NCBI GenBank assembly: GCA_963170055.1
Contig: CAUJGJ010000258.1
Location: 3,529,301-3,593,300, forward strand
DNA from: Halisarca cf. caerulea
Taxonomy: Eukaryota > Porifera > Demospongiae > Chondrillida > Halisarcidae
Direction: 5' to 3'
DNA: 64,000 nt
Positions within the stretch are counted from its first letter, which is position 1, and each line of letters opens with the position of its first letter. The notes under the pieces are model-generated. The model saw only the letters and a program-made list of their open reading frames with translations, was not told the origin of the DNA and made no database searches. Below, one piece after another: positions 48,101 to 63,660 of this stretch. A program made the position numbers and the translations under genes.

Positions 48101-50519
48101 GTGCTAGTGCCGAATATTGGTATTAGCACCAGCATATCCAACACTACACAAATACGCCCACAGTAGTTAAGAAACTTCATGTGTTTCCACTGGGAATGTG
48201 CGTGGTGCTAGTGCCAAATATTGATATTAGAACCAGCATATCCAACACTACTCAAATACGCCCACAGTAGTTAAGAAACTTCATGTGTTTCCACTGGGAA
48301 TGTGCGTGGTGCTAGTGCCAAATATTGGTATTAGCAGCAGCATATCCAACACTACACAAGTATGCCCACAGCACTTTAGAAACTTCATGTGTGTCTACCG
48401 GGAATGTGCGTGGTGCTAGTGCCAAATATTGGTATTAGCACCAGCATGTCCAACACTACACAAATACGCCCACAGCACTTGAGAAACTTCATGTGTGTCC
48501 ACTAGGAATGTGCGTGGTCCTAGTGCCAAATATTGGTTTTAGCACCAGCATATCCAACACTACACAAATACGCCCACAGCACTTCAGAAACGTCATGTGT
48601 GTCCACTGGGAATGTGCGTGGTGCTAGTGCTAAATATTGGTATTAGCACCAGCATATCCAACATTACACAAATACGCCCACAGTAGTTAAGAAACTTCAT
48701 TTGTGTCCACTGGGAATGTGCATGGTGCTAGTGCCAAATATTGGTATTAGCACCAGCATATCCAACATTACACAAATACGCCCACAGCACTTCAGAAAGG
48801 TCATGTGTGTCCACTGGGAATGTGCGTGGTGCTAGTGCCAAATATTAGTATTAGCACCAGCATATCCAACACTACACAAATACGCCCACAGCACTTCAGA
48901 AAGGTCATGTGTGTCCACTGGGAATGTGCGTGGTGCTAGTGCCAAATATTGGTATTAGCACCAGCATATCCAACACTACACAAATACGCCCACAGCACTT
49001 CAGAAACTTCATGTGTGTCCACTGGGAATGTGCGTGGTGCTAGTGCCAAATATTGGTATTAGCACCAGCATATCAAACACTACACAAGTACGCCCACAGC
49101 ACTTCAGAAAGGTCATGTGTGTCCACTGGGAATGTGCGTGGTGCTAGTGCCAAATATTGGTATTAGCACCAGCATATCCAACACTACACAAATACGCTCA
49201 CAGCACTTCAGAAACTTCATGTGTGTCCACTGGGAATGTGCGTGGTGCTAGTGCCAAATATTGGTATTAGCACCAGCATATCCAACACTACACAAATACG
49301 CCCACAGCACTTCAGAAACATCATGTGTGTCCACTGGGAATGTGCGTTGTGCTAGTGCCAAATATTGGTATTAGCACCAGCATATCCAACACTACACAAA
49401 TACGCCCACAGCACTTCAGAAAGGTCATGTGTGTCCACTGGGAATGTTCGTGGTGCTAGTGCCAAATATTGGTATTAGCACCAGCATATCCAACACTACA
49501 CAAATACGCCCATAGTAGTTAAGAAACTTCATGTGTTTCCACTGGGAATGTGCGTGGTGCTAGTGCCAAATATTGGTATTAGCACCAGCATATCCAACAC
49601 TACACAAATACGCCCACAGCACTTCAGAAAGGTCATGTGTGTCCACTGGGAATGTGCGTGGTGCTAGTGCCAAATATTGGTATTAGCACCAGCATATCCA
49701 AAACTACACAAATACGCCAACAGTAGTTAAGTTACTTCATGTGTTTCCACTGGGAATGTGCGTGGTGCTAGTGCCAAATATTGGTATTAGCACCAGCATA
49801 TCCAACACTACTCAAATACGCCCATAGTAGTTAAGAAACTTCATGTGTTTCCACTGGGAATGTGCGTGGTGCTAGTGCCAAATATTGGTATTAGCACCAG
49901 CATATCCAACACTACACAAATACGCCCACAGCACTTCAGAAAGGTCATGTGTGTCCACTGGGAATGTGCGTGGTGCTAGTGCCAAATATTGGTATTAGCA
50001 CCAGAATATCAAACATTACACAAATACGCCCACAAGTAGTTAAGAAACTTCATGTGTGTCCACTGGGAATGTGCGTGGTGCTAGTGCCAAATATTGGTAT
50101 TAGCACCAGCATATCTAACACTACACAAGTACGCCCACAGCACTTCAGAAACTTCATGTGTGTCCACTGGGAATGTGCGTGGTGCTAGTGCCAAATATTG
50201 GTATTAGCACCAGCATATCCAACACTACACAAATACGCCCACAGCACTTCAGAAAGGTCATGTGTGTTCACTGGGAATGTTCGTGGTGCTAGTGCCAAAT
50301 ATTGGTATTAGCACCAGCATATCCAACATTACAAAAATACGCCCACAGCACTTCAGAAACTTCATGTGTGTACACTGGGAATGTGCGTGGTGCTAGTGCC
50401 AAATATTGGTATTAGCACCAGCATATCCAAAACTACACAAATAAGCCCACAGCACTTCAGAAAGTTCATGTGTGTCCACTGGGAATGTGCGTGGTGCTAG
50501 TGCCAAATATTGGTATTAG

Positions 50520-52400
50520 CACCAGCATATCCAACATTACACAAATACGCCCACAGTAGTTAAGAAACTTCATGTGTGTCCACTGGGAATGTGCGTGGTG
50601 CTAGTGCCAAATATTGGTTTTAGCACCAGCATATCCAACACTACACAAGTACGCCCACAGCACTTCAGAAACTTCATGTGTGTCCACTGGGAATGTGCGT
50701 GGTGCTAGTGCCAAATATTGGTATTAGCACCAGCATATCCAACACTACACAAATACGCCCACAGCACTTCAGAAACTTCATGTGTGTCCACTGGGAATGT
50801 GCGTGGTTCTAGTGCCAAATATTGGTATTAGCACCAGCATATCCAACATTACACAAATACGCCCACAGTAGTTAAGAAACTTCATGTGTGTCCACTGGGA
50901 ATGTGCGTGGTGCTAGTGCCAAATATTTGTTTTAGCACCAGCATATCCAACACTACACAAGTACGCCCACAGCACTTCAGAAACTTAATGTGTGTCCACT
51001 GGGAATGTGCGTGGTGCTAGTGCCAAATATTGGTATTAGCACCAGCATATCCAACACTACACAAATACGCCCACAGCACTTCAGAAACTTCATGTGTGTC
51101 AACTGGGAATGTGCGTGGTTCTAGTGCCAAATATTGGTATTAGCACCAGCATATCCAACACTACACAAATACGCCCACAGCACTTCAGAAACTTCATGTG
51201 TGTCCACTGGGAATGTGCGTGGTGCTAGTGCCAAATATTGGTATTAGCACCAGCATATCCAACACTACACAAATACGCCCACAGCACTTCAGAAAGGTCA
51301 TGTGTGTCCACTGGGAATGTTCGTGGTGCTAGTGCCAAATACTGGTATTAGCACCAGCATATCCAACACTACACAAATACGCCCATAGTAGTTAAGAAAC
51401 TTCATGTGTTTCCACTGGGAATGTGCGTGGTGCTAGTGCCAAATATTGGTATTAGCACCAGCATATCCAACATTACACAAATACGCCCACAGTAGTTAAG
51501 AAACTTCATGTGTGTCCACTGGGAATGTGCGTGGTGCTAGTGCCAAATATTGGTTTTAGCACCAGCATATCCAACACTACACAAGTACGCCCACAGCACT
51601 TCAGAAACTTCATGTGTGTCCACTGGGAATGTGCGTGGTGCTAGTGCCAAATATTGGTATTAGCACCAGCATATCCAACACTACACAAATACGCCCACAG
51701 CACTTCAGAAACTTCATGTGTGTCCACTGGGAATGTGCGTGGTTCTAGTGCCAAATATTGGTATTAGCACCAGCATATCCAACATTACACAAATACGCCC
51801 ACAGTAGTTAAGAAACTTCATGTGTGTCCACTGGGAATGTGCGTGGTGCTAGTGCCAAATATTTGTTTTAGCACCAGCATATCCAACACTACACAAGTAC
51901 GCCCACAGCACTTCAGAAACTTAATGTGTGTCCACTGGGAATGTGCGTGGTGCTAGTGCCAAATATTGGTATTAGCACCAGCATATCCAACACTACACAA
52001 ATACGCCCACAGCACTTCAGAAACTTCATGTGTGTCAACTGGGAATGTGCGTGGTTCTAGTGCCAAATATTGGTATTAGCACCAGCATATCCAACACTAC
52101 ACAAATACGCCCACAGCACTTCAGGAACTTCATGTGTGTCCACTGGGAATGTGCGTGGTGCTAGTGCCAAATATTGGTATTAGCACCAGCATATCCAACA
52201 CTACACAAATACGCCCACAGCACTTCAGAAAGGTCATGTGTGTCCACTGGGAATGTTCGTGGTGCTAGTGCCAAATACTGGTATTAGCACCAGCATATCC
52301 AACACTACACAAATACGCCCATAGTAGTTAAGAAACTTCATGTGTTTCCACTGGGAATGTGCGTGGTGCTAGTGCCAAATATTGGTATTAGCACCAGCAT
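50520..52400 (-). repeat. 936-bp higher-order duplication (9 monomers)
   Basis: The rare variant AAATATTTGTTTTAGCACC occurs near 50,921 and 51,857 (offset 936). Flanking variants (AACTTAATGTGTGTCC, GTGTCAACTGGG, AAATACTGGTATTAGC) follow in the same order in both copies. Confidence 0.85.
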
Positions 52401-54330
52401 ATCCAACACTACACAAATACGCCCACAGCACTTAAGAAAGGTCATGTGTGTCCACTGGGAATGTGCGTGGTGCTAGTGCCAAATATTGGTATTAGCACCA
52501 GCATATCCAACACTACACAAATACGCCAACAGTAGTTAAGTAACTTCATGTGTTTCCACTGGGAATGTGCGTGGTGCTAGTGCCAAATATTGGTATTAGC
52601 AACAGCATATCCAACACTACTCAAATACGCCCATAGTAGTTAAGAAACTTCATGTGTTTCCACTGGGAATGTGCGTGGTGCTAGTGCCAAATATTGGTAT
52701 TAGCACCAACATATCCAACACTACACAAATACGCCCACAGCACTTAAGAAAGGTCATGTGTGTCCACTGGGAATGTGCGTGGTGCTAGTGCCAAATATTG
52801 GTATTAGCACCAGCATATCCAACATTACACAAATACGCCCACAGTAGTTAAGAAACTTCATGTGTGTCCACTGGGAAAGTGCGTGGTGCTAGTGCCAAAT
52901 ATTGGTATTAGCACCAGCATATCCAACACTACACAAGTACGCCCACAGCACTTCAGAAACTTCATGTGTGTCCACTGGGAATGTGCGTGGTGCTAGTGCC
53001 AAATATTGGTATTAGCACCAGCATATCCAACACTACACAAATACGCCCACAGCACTTCAGAAAGGTCATGTGTGTTCACTGGGAATGTTCGTGGTGCTAG
53101 TGCCAAATATTGGTATTAGCACCGGCATATCCAAAACTACACAAATAAGCCCACAGCACTTCAGAAAGTTCATGTGTGTCCACTGGGAATGTGTGTGGTG
53201 CTAGTGCCAAATATTGGTATTAGCACCAGCATATCAAACACTACACAAGTACGCCCACAGCACTTCAGAAAGGTCAAGTGTGTCCACTGGGAATGTGCGT
53301 GGTGCTAGTGCCAAATATTGGTATTAGCACCAGCATATCCAACACTACACAAATACGCCCACAGCACTTAAGAAAGGTCATGTGTGTCCACTGGGAATGT
53401 GCGTGGTGCTAGTGCCAAATATTGGTATTAGCACCAGCATATCCAACACTACACAAATACGCCAACAGTAGTTAAGTAACTTCATGTGTTTCCACTGGGA
53501 ATGTGCGTGGTGCTAGTGCCAAATATTGGTATTAGCAACAGCATATCCAACACTACTCAAATACGCCCATAGTAGTTAAGAAACTTCATGTGTTTCCACT
53601 GGGAATGTGCGTGGTGCTAGTGCCAAATATTGGTATTAGCACCAGCATATCCAACACTACACAAATACGCCCACAGCACTTCAGAAAGGTCATGTGTGTC
53701 CACTGGGAATGTGCGTGGTGCTAGTGCCAAATATTGGTATTAGCACCAGCATATCCAACATTACACAAATACGCCCACAGTAGTTAAGAAACTTCATGTG
53801 TGTCCACTGGGAAAGTGCGTGGTGCTAGTGCCAAATATTGGTATTAGCACCAGCATATCCAACACTACACAAGTACGCCCACAGCACTTCAGAAACTTCA
53901 TGTGTGTCCACTGGCAATGTGCGTGGTGCTAGTGCCAAATATTGGTATTAGCACCAGCATATCCAACACTACACAAATACGCCCACAGCACTTCAGAAAG
54001 GTCATGTGTGTTCACTGGGAATGTTCGTGGTGCTAGTGCCAAATATTGGTATTAGCACCGGCATATCCAACATTACAAAAATACGCCCACAGCACTTCAG
54101 AAAATTCATGTGTGTACACTGGGAATGTGCGTGGTGCTAGTGCCAAATATTGGTATTAGCACCAGCATATCCAAAACTACACAAATAAGCCCACAGCACT
54201 TCAGAAAGTTCATGTGTGTCCACTGGGAATGTGCGTGGTGCTAGTGCCAAATATTGGTATTAGCACCAGCATATCAAACACTACACAAGTACGCCCACAG
54301 CACTTCAGAAAGGTCAAGTGTGTCCACTGG
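52400..54330 (-). repeat. Second 936-bp higher-order duplication
   Basis: Markers GCCAACAGTAGTTAAGTAAC (about 52,525 and 53,461), TATTAGCAACAGCAT and GGGAAAGTGCG recur 936 bp apart. The copies differ by small insertions of whole monomers toward the end (about 54,060-54,200). Confidence 0.8.
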
Positions 54331-54399
54331 GAATGTGCGTGGTGCTAGTGCCAAATATTGGTATTAGCACCAGCATATCCAACACTACACAAATACGCC

Positions 54400-56330
54400 C
54401 ACAGAACTTCAGAAAGGTCGTGTGTGTCCACTGGGAATGTGCGTGGTGCTAGTGCCAAATATTGGTATTAGCACCAGCATATCCAACATTACACAAATAC
54501 GCCCACAGTAGTTATGAAACTTCATTTGTGTCCACTGGGAATGTGCGTGGTGCTAGTGCCAAATATTGGTATTAGCACCAGCATATCCAACATTACACAA
54601 ATACGCCCACAGTAGTTAAGAAACTTCATGTGTGTCCACTGGGAATGTGCGTGGTGCTAGTGCCAAATATTGGTATTAGCACCAGCATATCCAACACTAC
54701 ACAAATACGCCCACAGCACTTCAGAAACTTCATGTGTGTCCACTGGGAATGTGCGTGGTTCTAGTGCCAAATATTGGTATTAGCACCAGCATATCCAACA
54801 CTACACAAATACGCCCACAGCACTTCAGAAACTTCATGTGTGTCCACTGGGAATGTGCGTGGTGCTAGTGCAAAATATTGGTATTAGCACCAGCATATCC
54901 AACACTACACAAATACGCCCACAGCACTTCAGAAAGGTCATGTGTGTCCACTGGGAATGTTCGTGGTGCTAGTGCCAAATATTGGTATTAGCACCAGCAT
55001 ATCCAACATTACACAAATACGCCCACAGCACTTCAGAAACTTCATGTGTGTCCACTGGGAATGTGCGTGGTGCTAGTGCCAAATATTGGTATTAGCACCA
55101 GCATATCCAAAACTACACAAATAAGCCCACAGCACTTCAGAAAGTTCATGTGTGTCCTCTGGGAATGTGCGTGGTGCTAGTGCCAAATATTGGTATTAGC
55201 ACCAGCATATCCAACACTACACAAATACGCCCACAGCACTTCAGAAAGGTCGTGTGTGTCCACAGGGAATGTGCGTGGTGCTAGTGCCAAATATTGGTAT
55301 TAGCACCAGCATATCCAACATTACACAAATACGCCCACAGTAGTTATGAAACTTCATTTGTGTCCACTGGGAATGTGCGTGGTGCTAGTGCCAAATATTG
55401 GTATTAGCACCAGCATATCCAACATTACACAAATACGCCCACAGTAGTTAAGAAACTTCATGTGTGTCCACTGGGAATGTGCGTGGTGCTAGTGCCAAAT
55501 ATTGGTATTAGCACCAGCATATCCAACACTACACAAATACGCCCACAGCACTTCAGAAACTTCATGTGTGTCCACTGGGAATGTGCGTGGTTCTAGTGCC
55601 AAATATTGGTATTAGCACCAGCATATCCAACACTACACAAATACGCCCACAGCACTTCAGAAACTTCATGTGTGTCCACTGGGAATGTGCGTGGTGCTAG
55701 TGCAAAATATTGGTATTAGCACCAGCATATCCAACACTACACAAATACGCCCACAGCACTTCAGAAAGGTCATGTGTGTCCACTGGGAATGTTCGTGGTG
55801 CTAGTGCCAAATATTGGTATTAGCACCAGCATATCCAACATTACACAAATACGCCCACAGCACTTCAGAAACTTCATGTGTGTCCACTGGGAATGTGCGT
55901 GGTGCTAGTGCCAAATATTGGTATTAGCACCAGCATATCCAAAACTACACAAATAAGCCCACAGCACTTCAGAAAGTTCATGTGTGTCCTCTGGGAATGT
56001 GCGTGGTGCTAGTGCCAAATATTGGTATTAGCACCAGCATATCCAACACTACACAAATACGCCCACAGCACTTCAGAAAGGTCGTGTGTGTCCACAGGGA
56101 ATGTGCGTGGTGCTAGTGCCAAATATTGGTATTAGCACCAGCATATCCAACATTACACAAATACGCCCACAGTAGTTATGAAACTTCATTTGTGTCCACT
56201 GGGAATGTGCGTGGTGCTAGTGCCAAATATTGGTATTAGCACCAGCATATCCAACATTACACAAATACGCCCACAGTAGTTAAGAAACTTCATGTGTGTC
56301 CACTGGGAATGTGCGTGGTGCTAGTGCCAA
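54400..56330 (-). repeat. 832-bp higher-order duplication (8 monomers)
   Basis: TGTGTGTCCTCTGGGAATG occurs at 55,149 and 55,981, exactly 832 bp apart. TCCACAGGGAATG and TTATGAAACTTCATTTGTG also repeat at that offset. The copies are nearly identical. Confidence 0.85.
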
Positions 56331-59300
56331 ATATTGGTTTTAGCACCAGCATATCCAACACTACACAAGTACGCCCACAGCACTTCAGAAACTTCATGTG
56401 TGTCCACTGGGAATGTGCGTGGTGCTAGTGCCAAATATTGGTATTAGCACCAGCATATCCAACACTACAAAAATACGCCCACAGCACTTCAGAAACTTCA
56501 TGTGTGTCCACTGGGAATGTGCGTGGTGCTAGTGCCAAATATTGGTATTAGCACCAGCATATCCAACACTACACAAATACGCCCACAGCACTTCAGAAAG
56601 GTCATGTGTGTCCACTGGGAATGTTCGTGGTGTTAGTGCCAAATATTGGTATTAGCACCAGCATATCCAACACTACACAAATACGCCCATAGTAGTTAAG
56701 AAACTTCATGTGTTTCCACTGGGAATGTGCGTGGTGCTATTGCCAAATATTGGTATTAGCACCAGCATATCAAACACTACACAAGTACGCCCACAGCACT
56801 TCAGAAACTTCATGTGTGTCCACTGGGAATGTGCGTGGTGCTAGTGCCAAATATTGGTATTAGCACCAGCATATCCAACAATACACAAATACGCCCACAG
56901 CACTTCAGAAACTTCATGTGTGTCCACTGGGAATGTGCGTGGTTCTAGTGCCAATTATTGGTATTAGCACCAGCATATCCAACACTACACAAATACGCCC
57001 ACAGCACTTCAGAAACTTCATGTGTGTCCACTGGGAATGTGCGTGGTGCTAGTGCCAAATATTGGTATTAGCACCAGCATATCCAACACTACACAAATAC
57101 GCCCACAGCACTTCAGAAACTTCATGTGTGTCCACTGGGAATGTTCGTGGTGCTAGTGCCAAATATTGGTATTAGCACCAGCATATCCAACACTACACAA
57201 ATACGCCCATAGTAGTTAAGAAACTTCATGTGTTTCCACTGGGAATGTGCGTGGTTCTAGTGCCAAATATTGGTATTAGCACCAGCATATCCAACACTAA
57301 AATACGCCCACAGCACTTCAGAAAGGTCATGTGTGTCCACTGGGAATGTGCGTGGTGCTAGTGCCAAATATTGGTATTAGCACCAGCATATCCAACACTA
57401 CACAAATACGCCAAAGGTAGTTAAGAAACTTCATGTGTTTCCACTGGGAATGTTCGTGGTGCTAGTGCCAAATATTGGTATTAGCACCAGCATATCCAAC
57501 ACTACACAAATACGCCCACAGCACTTCAGAAAGGTCATGTGTGTCCACTGGGAATGTTCGTGGTGCTAGTGCCAAATATTGGTATTAGCACCAGCATATC
57601 CAACACTACACAAATACGCCCATAGTAGTTAAGAAACTTCATGTGTTTCCACTGGGAATGTGCGTGGTGCTAGTGCCAAATATTGGTATTAGCACCAGCA
57701 TATCCAACACTACACAAATACGCCCACAGCACTTCAGAAAGGTCATGTGTGTCCACTGGGAATGTGCGTGGTTCTAGTGCCAAATATTGGTATTAGCACC
57801 AGCATATCCAACACTACACAAATACGCCCACAGCACTTCAGAAAGGTCATGTGTGTCCACTGGGAATGTTCGTGGTGCTAGTGCCAAATATTGGTATTAG
57901 CACCAGCATATCCAACACTACACAAATACGCCCATAGTAGCTAAGAAACTTCATGTGTTTCCACTGGGAATGTGCGTGGTGCTAGTGCCAAATATTGGTA
58001 TTAGCACCAGCATATCCAACACTACACAAATACGCCCACAGCACTTCAGAAAGGTCATGTGTGTCCACTGGGAATGTGCGTGGTGCTAGTGCCAAATATT
58101 GGTATTAGCACCAGCATATCCAACACTACACAAATACGCCCACAGAACTTCAGAAAGGTCATGTGTGTCCACTGGGATTGTGCGTGGTGCTAGTGCCAAA
58201 TATTGGTATTACCACCAGCATATCCAACATTACACAAATACGCCCACAGTAGTTAAGAAACTTCATGTGTGTCCACTGGGAATGTGCGTGGTGCTAGTGC
58301 CAAATATTGGTATTAGCACCAGCATATCCCACACTACACAAATACGCCCACAGTAGTTAAGAAACTTCATGTGTTTCCACTGGGAATGTGCGTGGTGCTA
58401 GTGCCAAATATTGGTATTAGCAGCAGCATATCCAACACTACACAAATACGCCCACAGCACTTCAGAAAGGTCATGTGTGTTCACTGTGAATGTTCGTGGT
58501 GCTAGTGCCAAATATTTGTATTAGCACCAGCATATCCAACATTACACAAATACGCCCACAGATCTTCAGAAACTTCATGTGTGTCCACTGGGAATGTGCG
58601 TGGTGCTAGTGCCAAATATTGGTATTAGCACCAGCATATCCAAAACTACACAAATAAGCCCACAGCACTTCAGAAAGTTCATGTGTGTCCACTGGGAATG
58701 TGCGTGGTGCTAGTGCCAAATATTGGTATTAGCACCAGCATATCAAACACTACACAAGTACGCCCACAGCACTTCAGAAAGGTTATGTGTGTCCACTGGG
58801 AATGTGCGTGGTGCTAGTGCCAAATATTGGTATTAGCACCAGCATATCCAACACTACACAAATACGCCCACAGAACTTCAGAAAGGTCGTGTGTGTCCAC
58901 TGGGAATGTGCGTGGTGCTAGTGCCAAATATTGGTATTAGCACCAGCATATCCAACACTACACAAATACGCCCACAGAACTTCAGAAAGGTCGTGTGTGT
59001 CCACTGGGAATGTGCGTGGTGCTAGTGCCAAATATTGGTATTAGCACCAGCATATCCAACAGTACACAAATACGCCCACAGTAGTTAAGAAACTTCATGT
59101 GTGTCCACTGGGAATGTGCGTGGTGCTAGTGCCAAATATTGGTTTTAGCACCAGCATATACAACACTACACAAATACGCCCACAGCACTTCAGAAACGTC
59201 ATGTGTGTCCACTGGGAATGTGCGTGGTGCTAGTGCCAAATATTGGTATTAGCACCAGCATATCCAACATTACACAAATACGCACACAGTAGTTAAGAAA

Positions 59301-59489
59301 CTTTATGTGTGTCCACTGGGAATGTGCGTGGTGCTAGTGCCAAATATTGGTATTAGCACCAGCATATCCAACACTACACAAATACGCCCACAGCACTTCA
59401 GAAAGGTCACGTGTGTCCACTGGGAATGTGCGTAGTGCTAGTGCCAAATATTGGTATTAGCACCAGCATATCCAACACTACACAAATAC

Positions 59490-62400
59490 GCTCACAGTAA
59501 TTAAGAAACTTCATTTGTGTCCACTGGGAATGTGCGTGGTGCTAGTGCCCAATATTGGTATTAGCACCAGCATATCCAACACTACACAAATACGCCCACA
59601 GCACTTCAGAAACTTCATGTGTGTCCACTGGGAATGTGCGTGGTGCTAGTGCCAAATATTGGTATTAGCACCAGCATATCCAACACTACACAAATACGCC
59701 CACATCACTTAGGAAAGGTCATGTGTGTCCACTGGGAATGTGCGTTGTGCTATTGCCCAATATTGGTATTAGCACCAGCATATCCAACACTACACAAATA
59801 CGCCCACAGCACTTCAGAAAGGTCATGTGTGTCCACTGGGAATGTGTGTGGTGCTAGTGCCAAATATTGGTATTAGCACCAGCATATCCAACACTACACA
59901 AATACGCCCACAGCACTTCAGAAAGGTCATGTGTGTCCACTGGGAATGTGCGTGGTGCTAGTGCCAAATATTGGTATTAGCACCAGCATATCCAACACTA
60001 CACAAATACGCCCACAGCACTTCAGAAAGGTCATGTGTGTCCACTGGGAATGCGCGTGGTGCTAGTGCCAAATATTGGTATTAGCACCAGCATATCCAAC
60101 ACTACACAAATACGCCCACAGCACTTCAGAAAGGTCATGTGTGTTCACTGGGAATTTGCGTGGTGCTAGTGCCAAATATTTGTATTAGCATCAGCATATC
60201 CAACACTACACAAATACGCCCACATCAGTTAGGAAAGGTCATGTGTGTCTACTGGGAATGTGCGTGGTGCTAGTGCCCAATATATGTATTAGCACCAGCA
60301 TATCCAACATTACACAAATACGCCCTCAGTAGTTAAGAAACTTCATGTGTGTCCACTGGGAATGTGCGTGGTGCTAGTGCCCAATATTGGTATTAGCACC
60401 AGCATATCCAACACTACACAAATACGCCCACAGCACTTCAGAAAGGTCATGTGTGTGCACTGAGAATGTGCGTTGTGCTATTGCCCAATATTGGTATTAG
60501 CACCAGCATATCCAACACTACACAAATACGCCCACAGCACTTCAGAAAGGTCATGTGTGTCCACTGGGAATGTGTGTGGTGCTAGTGCCAAATATTGGTA
60601 TTAGCACCAGCATATCCAACACTACACAAATACGCCCACAGCACTTCAGAAAGGTCATGTGTGTCCACTGGGAATGTGCGTGGTGCTAGTGCCAAATATT
60701 GGTATTAGCACCAGCATATCCAACACTACACAAATACGCCCACAGCACTTCAGAAACTTCATGTGTGTCCACTGGGAATGTGCGTGGTGCTAGTGCCCAA
60801 TATTGGTATTAGCACCAGCATATCCAACACTACACAAATACGCCCACAGCACTTCAGAAAGGTCATGTGTATGCACTGGGAATTTGCGTGGTGTTAGTGC
60901 CCAATATTGGTATTAGCACCAGCATATCCAACACTACACAAATACGCCCACAGTAGTTAAGAAACTTCATTTGTGACCACTGGGAATGTGCGTGGTGCTA
61001 GTGCCCGATATTGGTATTAGAACCAGCATATCCAACACTACACAAACACGCCCACAGCACTTCAGAAACTTCACGTGTGTGCACTGGGAATGTGCGTGGT
61101 GCTCGTGCCTAATATTTGTATTAGCACCAGCATATCCAACACTACACAAATACGCCCGTAGCACTTCAGAAAGGTTATGTGTGTCCACTGGGAATGTGCG
61201 TGGTGCTAGTGCCAAATATTGGTATTAGCACCAGCATATCCAACACTACACAAATACGCTCACAGTAATTAAGAAACTTCATTTGTGTCCACTGGGAATG
61301 TGCGTGGTGCTAGTGCCCAATATTGGTATTAGCACCAGCATATCCAACACTACACAAATACGCCCACAGCACTTCAGAAACTTCATGTGTGTCCACTGGG
61401 AATGTGCGTGGTGCTAGTGCCAAATATTGGTATTAGCACCAGCATATCCAATACTACACAAATACGCCCACATCACTTAGGAAAGGTCATGTGTGTCCAC
61501 TGGGAATGTGCGTTGTGCTATTGCCCAATATTGGTATTAGCACCAGCATATCCAACACTACACAAATACGCTCACAGTAATTAAGAAACTTCATTTGTGT
61601 CCACTGGGAATGTGCGTGGTGCTAGTGCCCAATATTGGTATTAGCACCAGCATATCCAACACTACACAAATACGCCCACAGCACTTCAGAAACTTCATGT
61701 GTGTCCACTGGGAATGTGCGTGGTGCTAGTGCCAAATATTGGTATTAGCACCAGCATATCCAACACTACACAAATACGCCCACATCACTTAGGAAAGGTC
61801 ATGTGTGTCCACTGGGAATGTGCGTTGTGCTATTGCCCAATATTGGTATTAGCACCAGCATATCCAACACTACACAAATACGCCCACAGCACTTCAGAAA
61901 GGTCATGTGTGTCCACTGGGAATGTGTGTGGTGCTAGTGCCAAATATTGGTATTAGCACCAGCATATCCAACACTACACAAATACGCCCACAGCACTTCA
62001 GAAAGGTCATGTGTGTCCACTGGGAATGTGCGTGGTGCTAGTGCCAAATATTGGTATTAGCACCAGCATATCCAACACTACACAAATACGCCCACAGCAC
62101 TTCAGAAACTTCATGTGTGTCCACTGGGAATGTGCGTGGTGCTAGTGCCAAATATTGGTATTAGCACCAGCATATCCAACACTACACAAATACGCCCACA
62201 GCACTTCAGAAAGGTCATGTGTGTTCACTGGGAATTTGCGTGGTGCTAGTGCCAAATATTTGTATTAGCATCAGCATATCCAACACTACACAAATACGCC
62301 CACATCAGTTAGGAAAGGTCATGTGTGTCTACTGGGAATGTGCGTGGTGCTAGTGCCCAATATATGTATTAGCACCAGCATATCCAACATTACACAAATA

Positions 62401-63660
62401 CGCCCTCAGTAGTTAAGAAACTTCATGTGTGTCCACTGGGAATGTGCGTGGTGCTAGTGCCCAATATTGGTATTAGCACCAGCATATCCAACACTACACA
62501 AATACGCCCACAGCACTTCAGAAAGGTCATGTGTGTGCACTGAGAATGTGCGTTGTGCTATTGCCCAATATTGGTATTAGCACCAGCATATCCAACACTA
62601 CACAAATACGCCCACAGCACTTCAGAAAGGTCATGTGTGTCCACTGGGAATGTGTGTGGTGCTAGTGCCAAATATTGGTATTAGCACCAGCATATCCAAC
62701 ACTACACAAATACGCCCACAGCACTTCAGAAAGGTCATGTGTGTCCACTGGGAATGTGCGTGGTGCTAGTGCCAAATATTGGTATTAGCACCAGCATATC
62801 CAACACTACACAAATACGCCCACAGCACTTCAGAAACTTCATGTGTGTCCACTGGGAATGTGCGTGGTGCTAGTGCCCAATATTGGTATTAGCACCAGCA
62901 TATCCAACACTACACAAATACGCCCACAGCACTTCAGAAAGGTCATGTGTATGCACTGGGAATTTGCGTGGTGTTAGTGCCCAATATTGGTATTAGCACC
63001 AGCATATCCAACACTACACAAATACGCCCACAGTAGTTAAGAAACTTCATTTGTGACCACTGGGAATGTGCGTGGTGCTAGTGCCCGATATTGGTATTAG
63101 AACCAGCATATCCAACACTACACAAACACGCCCACAGCACTTCAGAAACTTCACGTGTGTGCACTGGGAATGTGCGTGGTGCTCGTGCCTAATATTTGTA
63201 TTAGCACCAGCATATCCAACACTACACAAATACGCCCGTAGCACTTCAGAAAGGTTATGTGTGTCCACTGGGAATGTGCGTGGTGCTAGTGCCAAATATT
63301 GGTATTAGCACCAGCATATCCAACACTACACAAATACGCTCACAGTAATTAAGAAACTTCATTTGTGTCCACTGGGAATGTGCGTGGTGCTAGTGCCCAA
63401 TATTGGTATTAGCACCAGCATATCCAACACTACACAAATACGCCCACAGCACTTCAGAAACTTCATGTGTGTCCACTGGGAATGTGCGTGGTGCTAGTGC
63501 CAAATATTGGTATTAGCACCAGCATATCCAACACTACACAAATACGCCCACATCACTTAGGAAAGGTCATGTGTGTCCACTGGGAATGTGCGTTGTGCTA
63601 TTGCCCAATATTGGTATTAGCACCAGCATATCCAACACTACACAAATACGCCCACAGCAC
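59490..63660 (-). repeat. 2,080-bp higher-order tandem repeat (20 monomers), two copies
   Basis: CTCACAGTAATTAAGAAAC is at 59,491 and 61,571. CCCGATATTGGTATTAGAACC recurs near 61,003 and 63,083, and CTCGTGCCTAATATTTG near 61,102 and 63,182, all 2,080 bp apart. A shorter 312-bp (3-monomer) repetition lies at the join (about 61,260-61,690). Differences are few (for example TGCGCGTGG at about 60,051 against TGTGCGTGG at 62,131). Confidence 0.9.
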
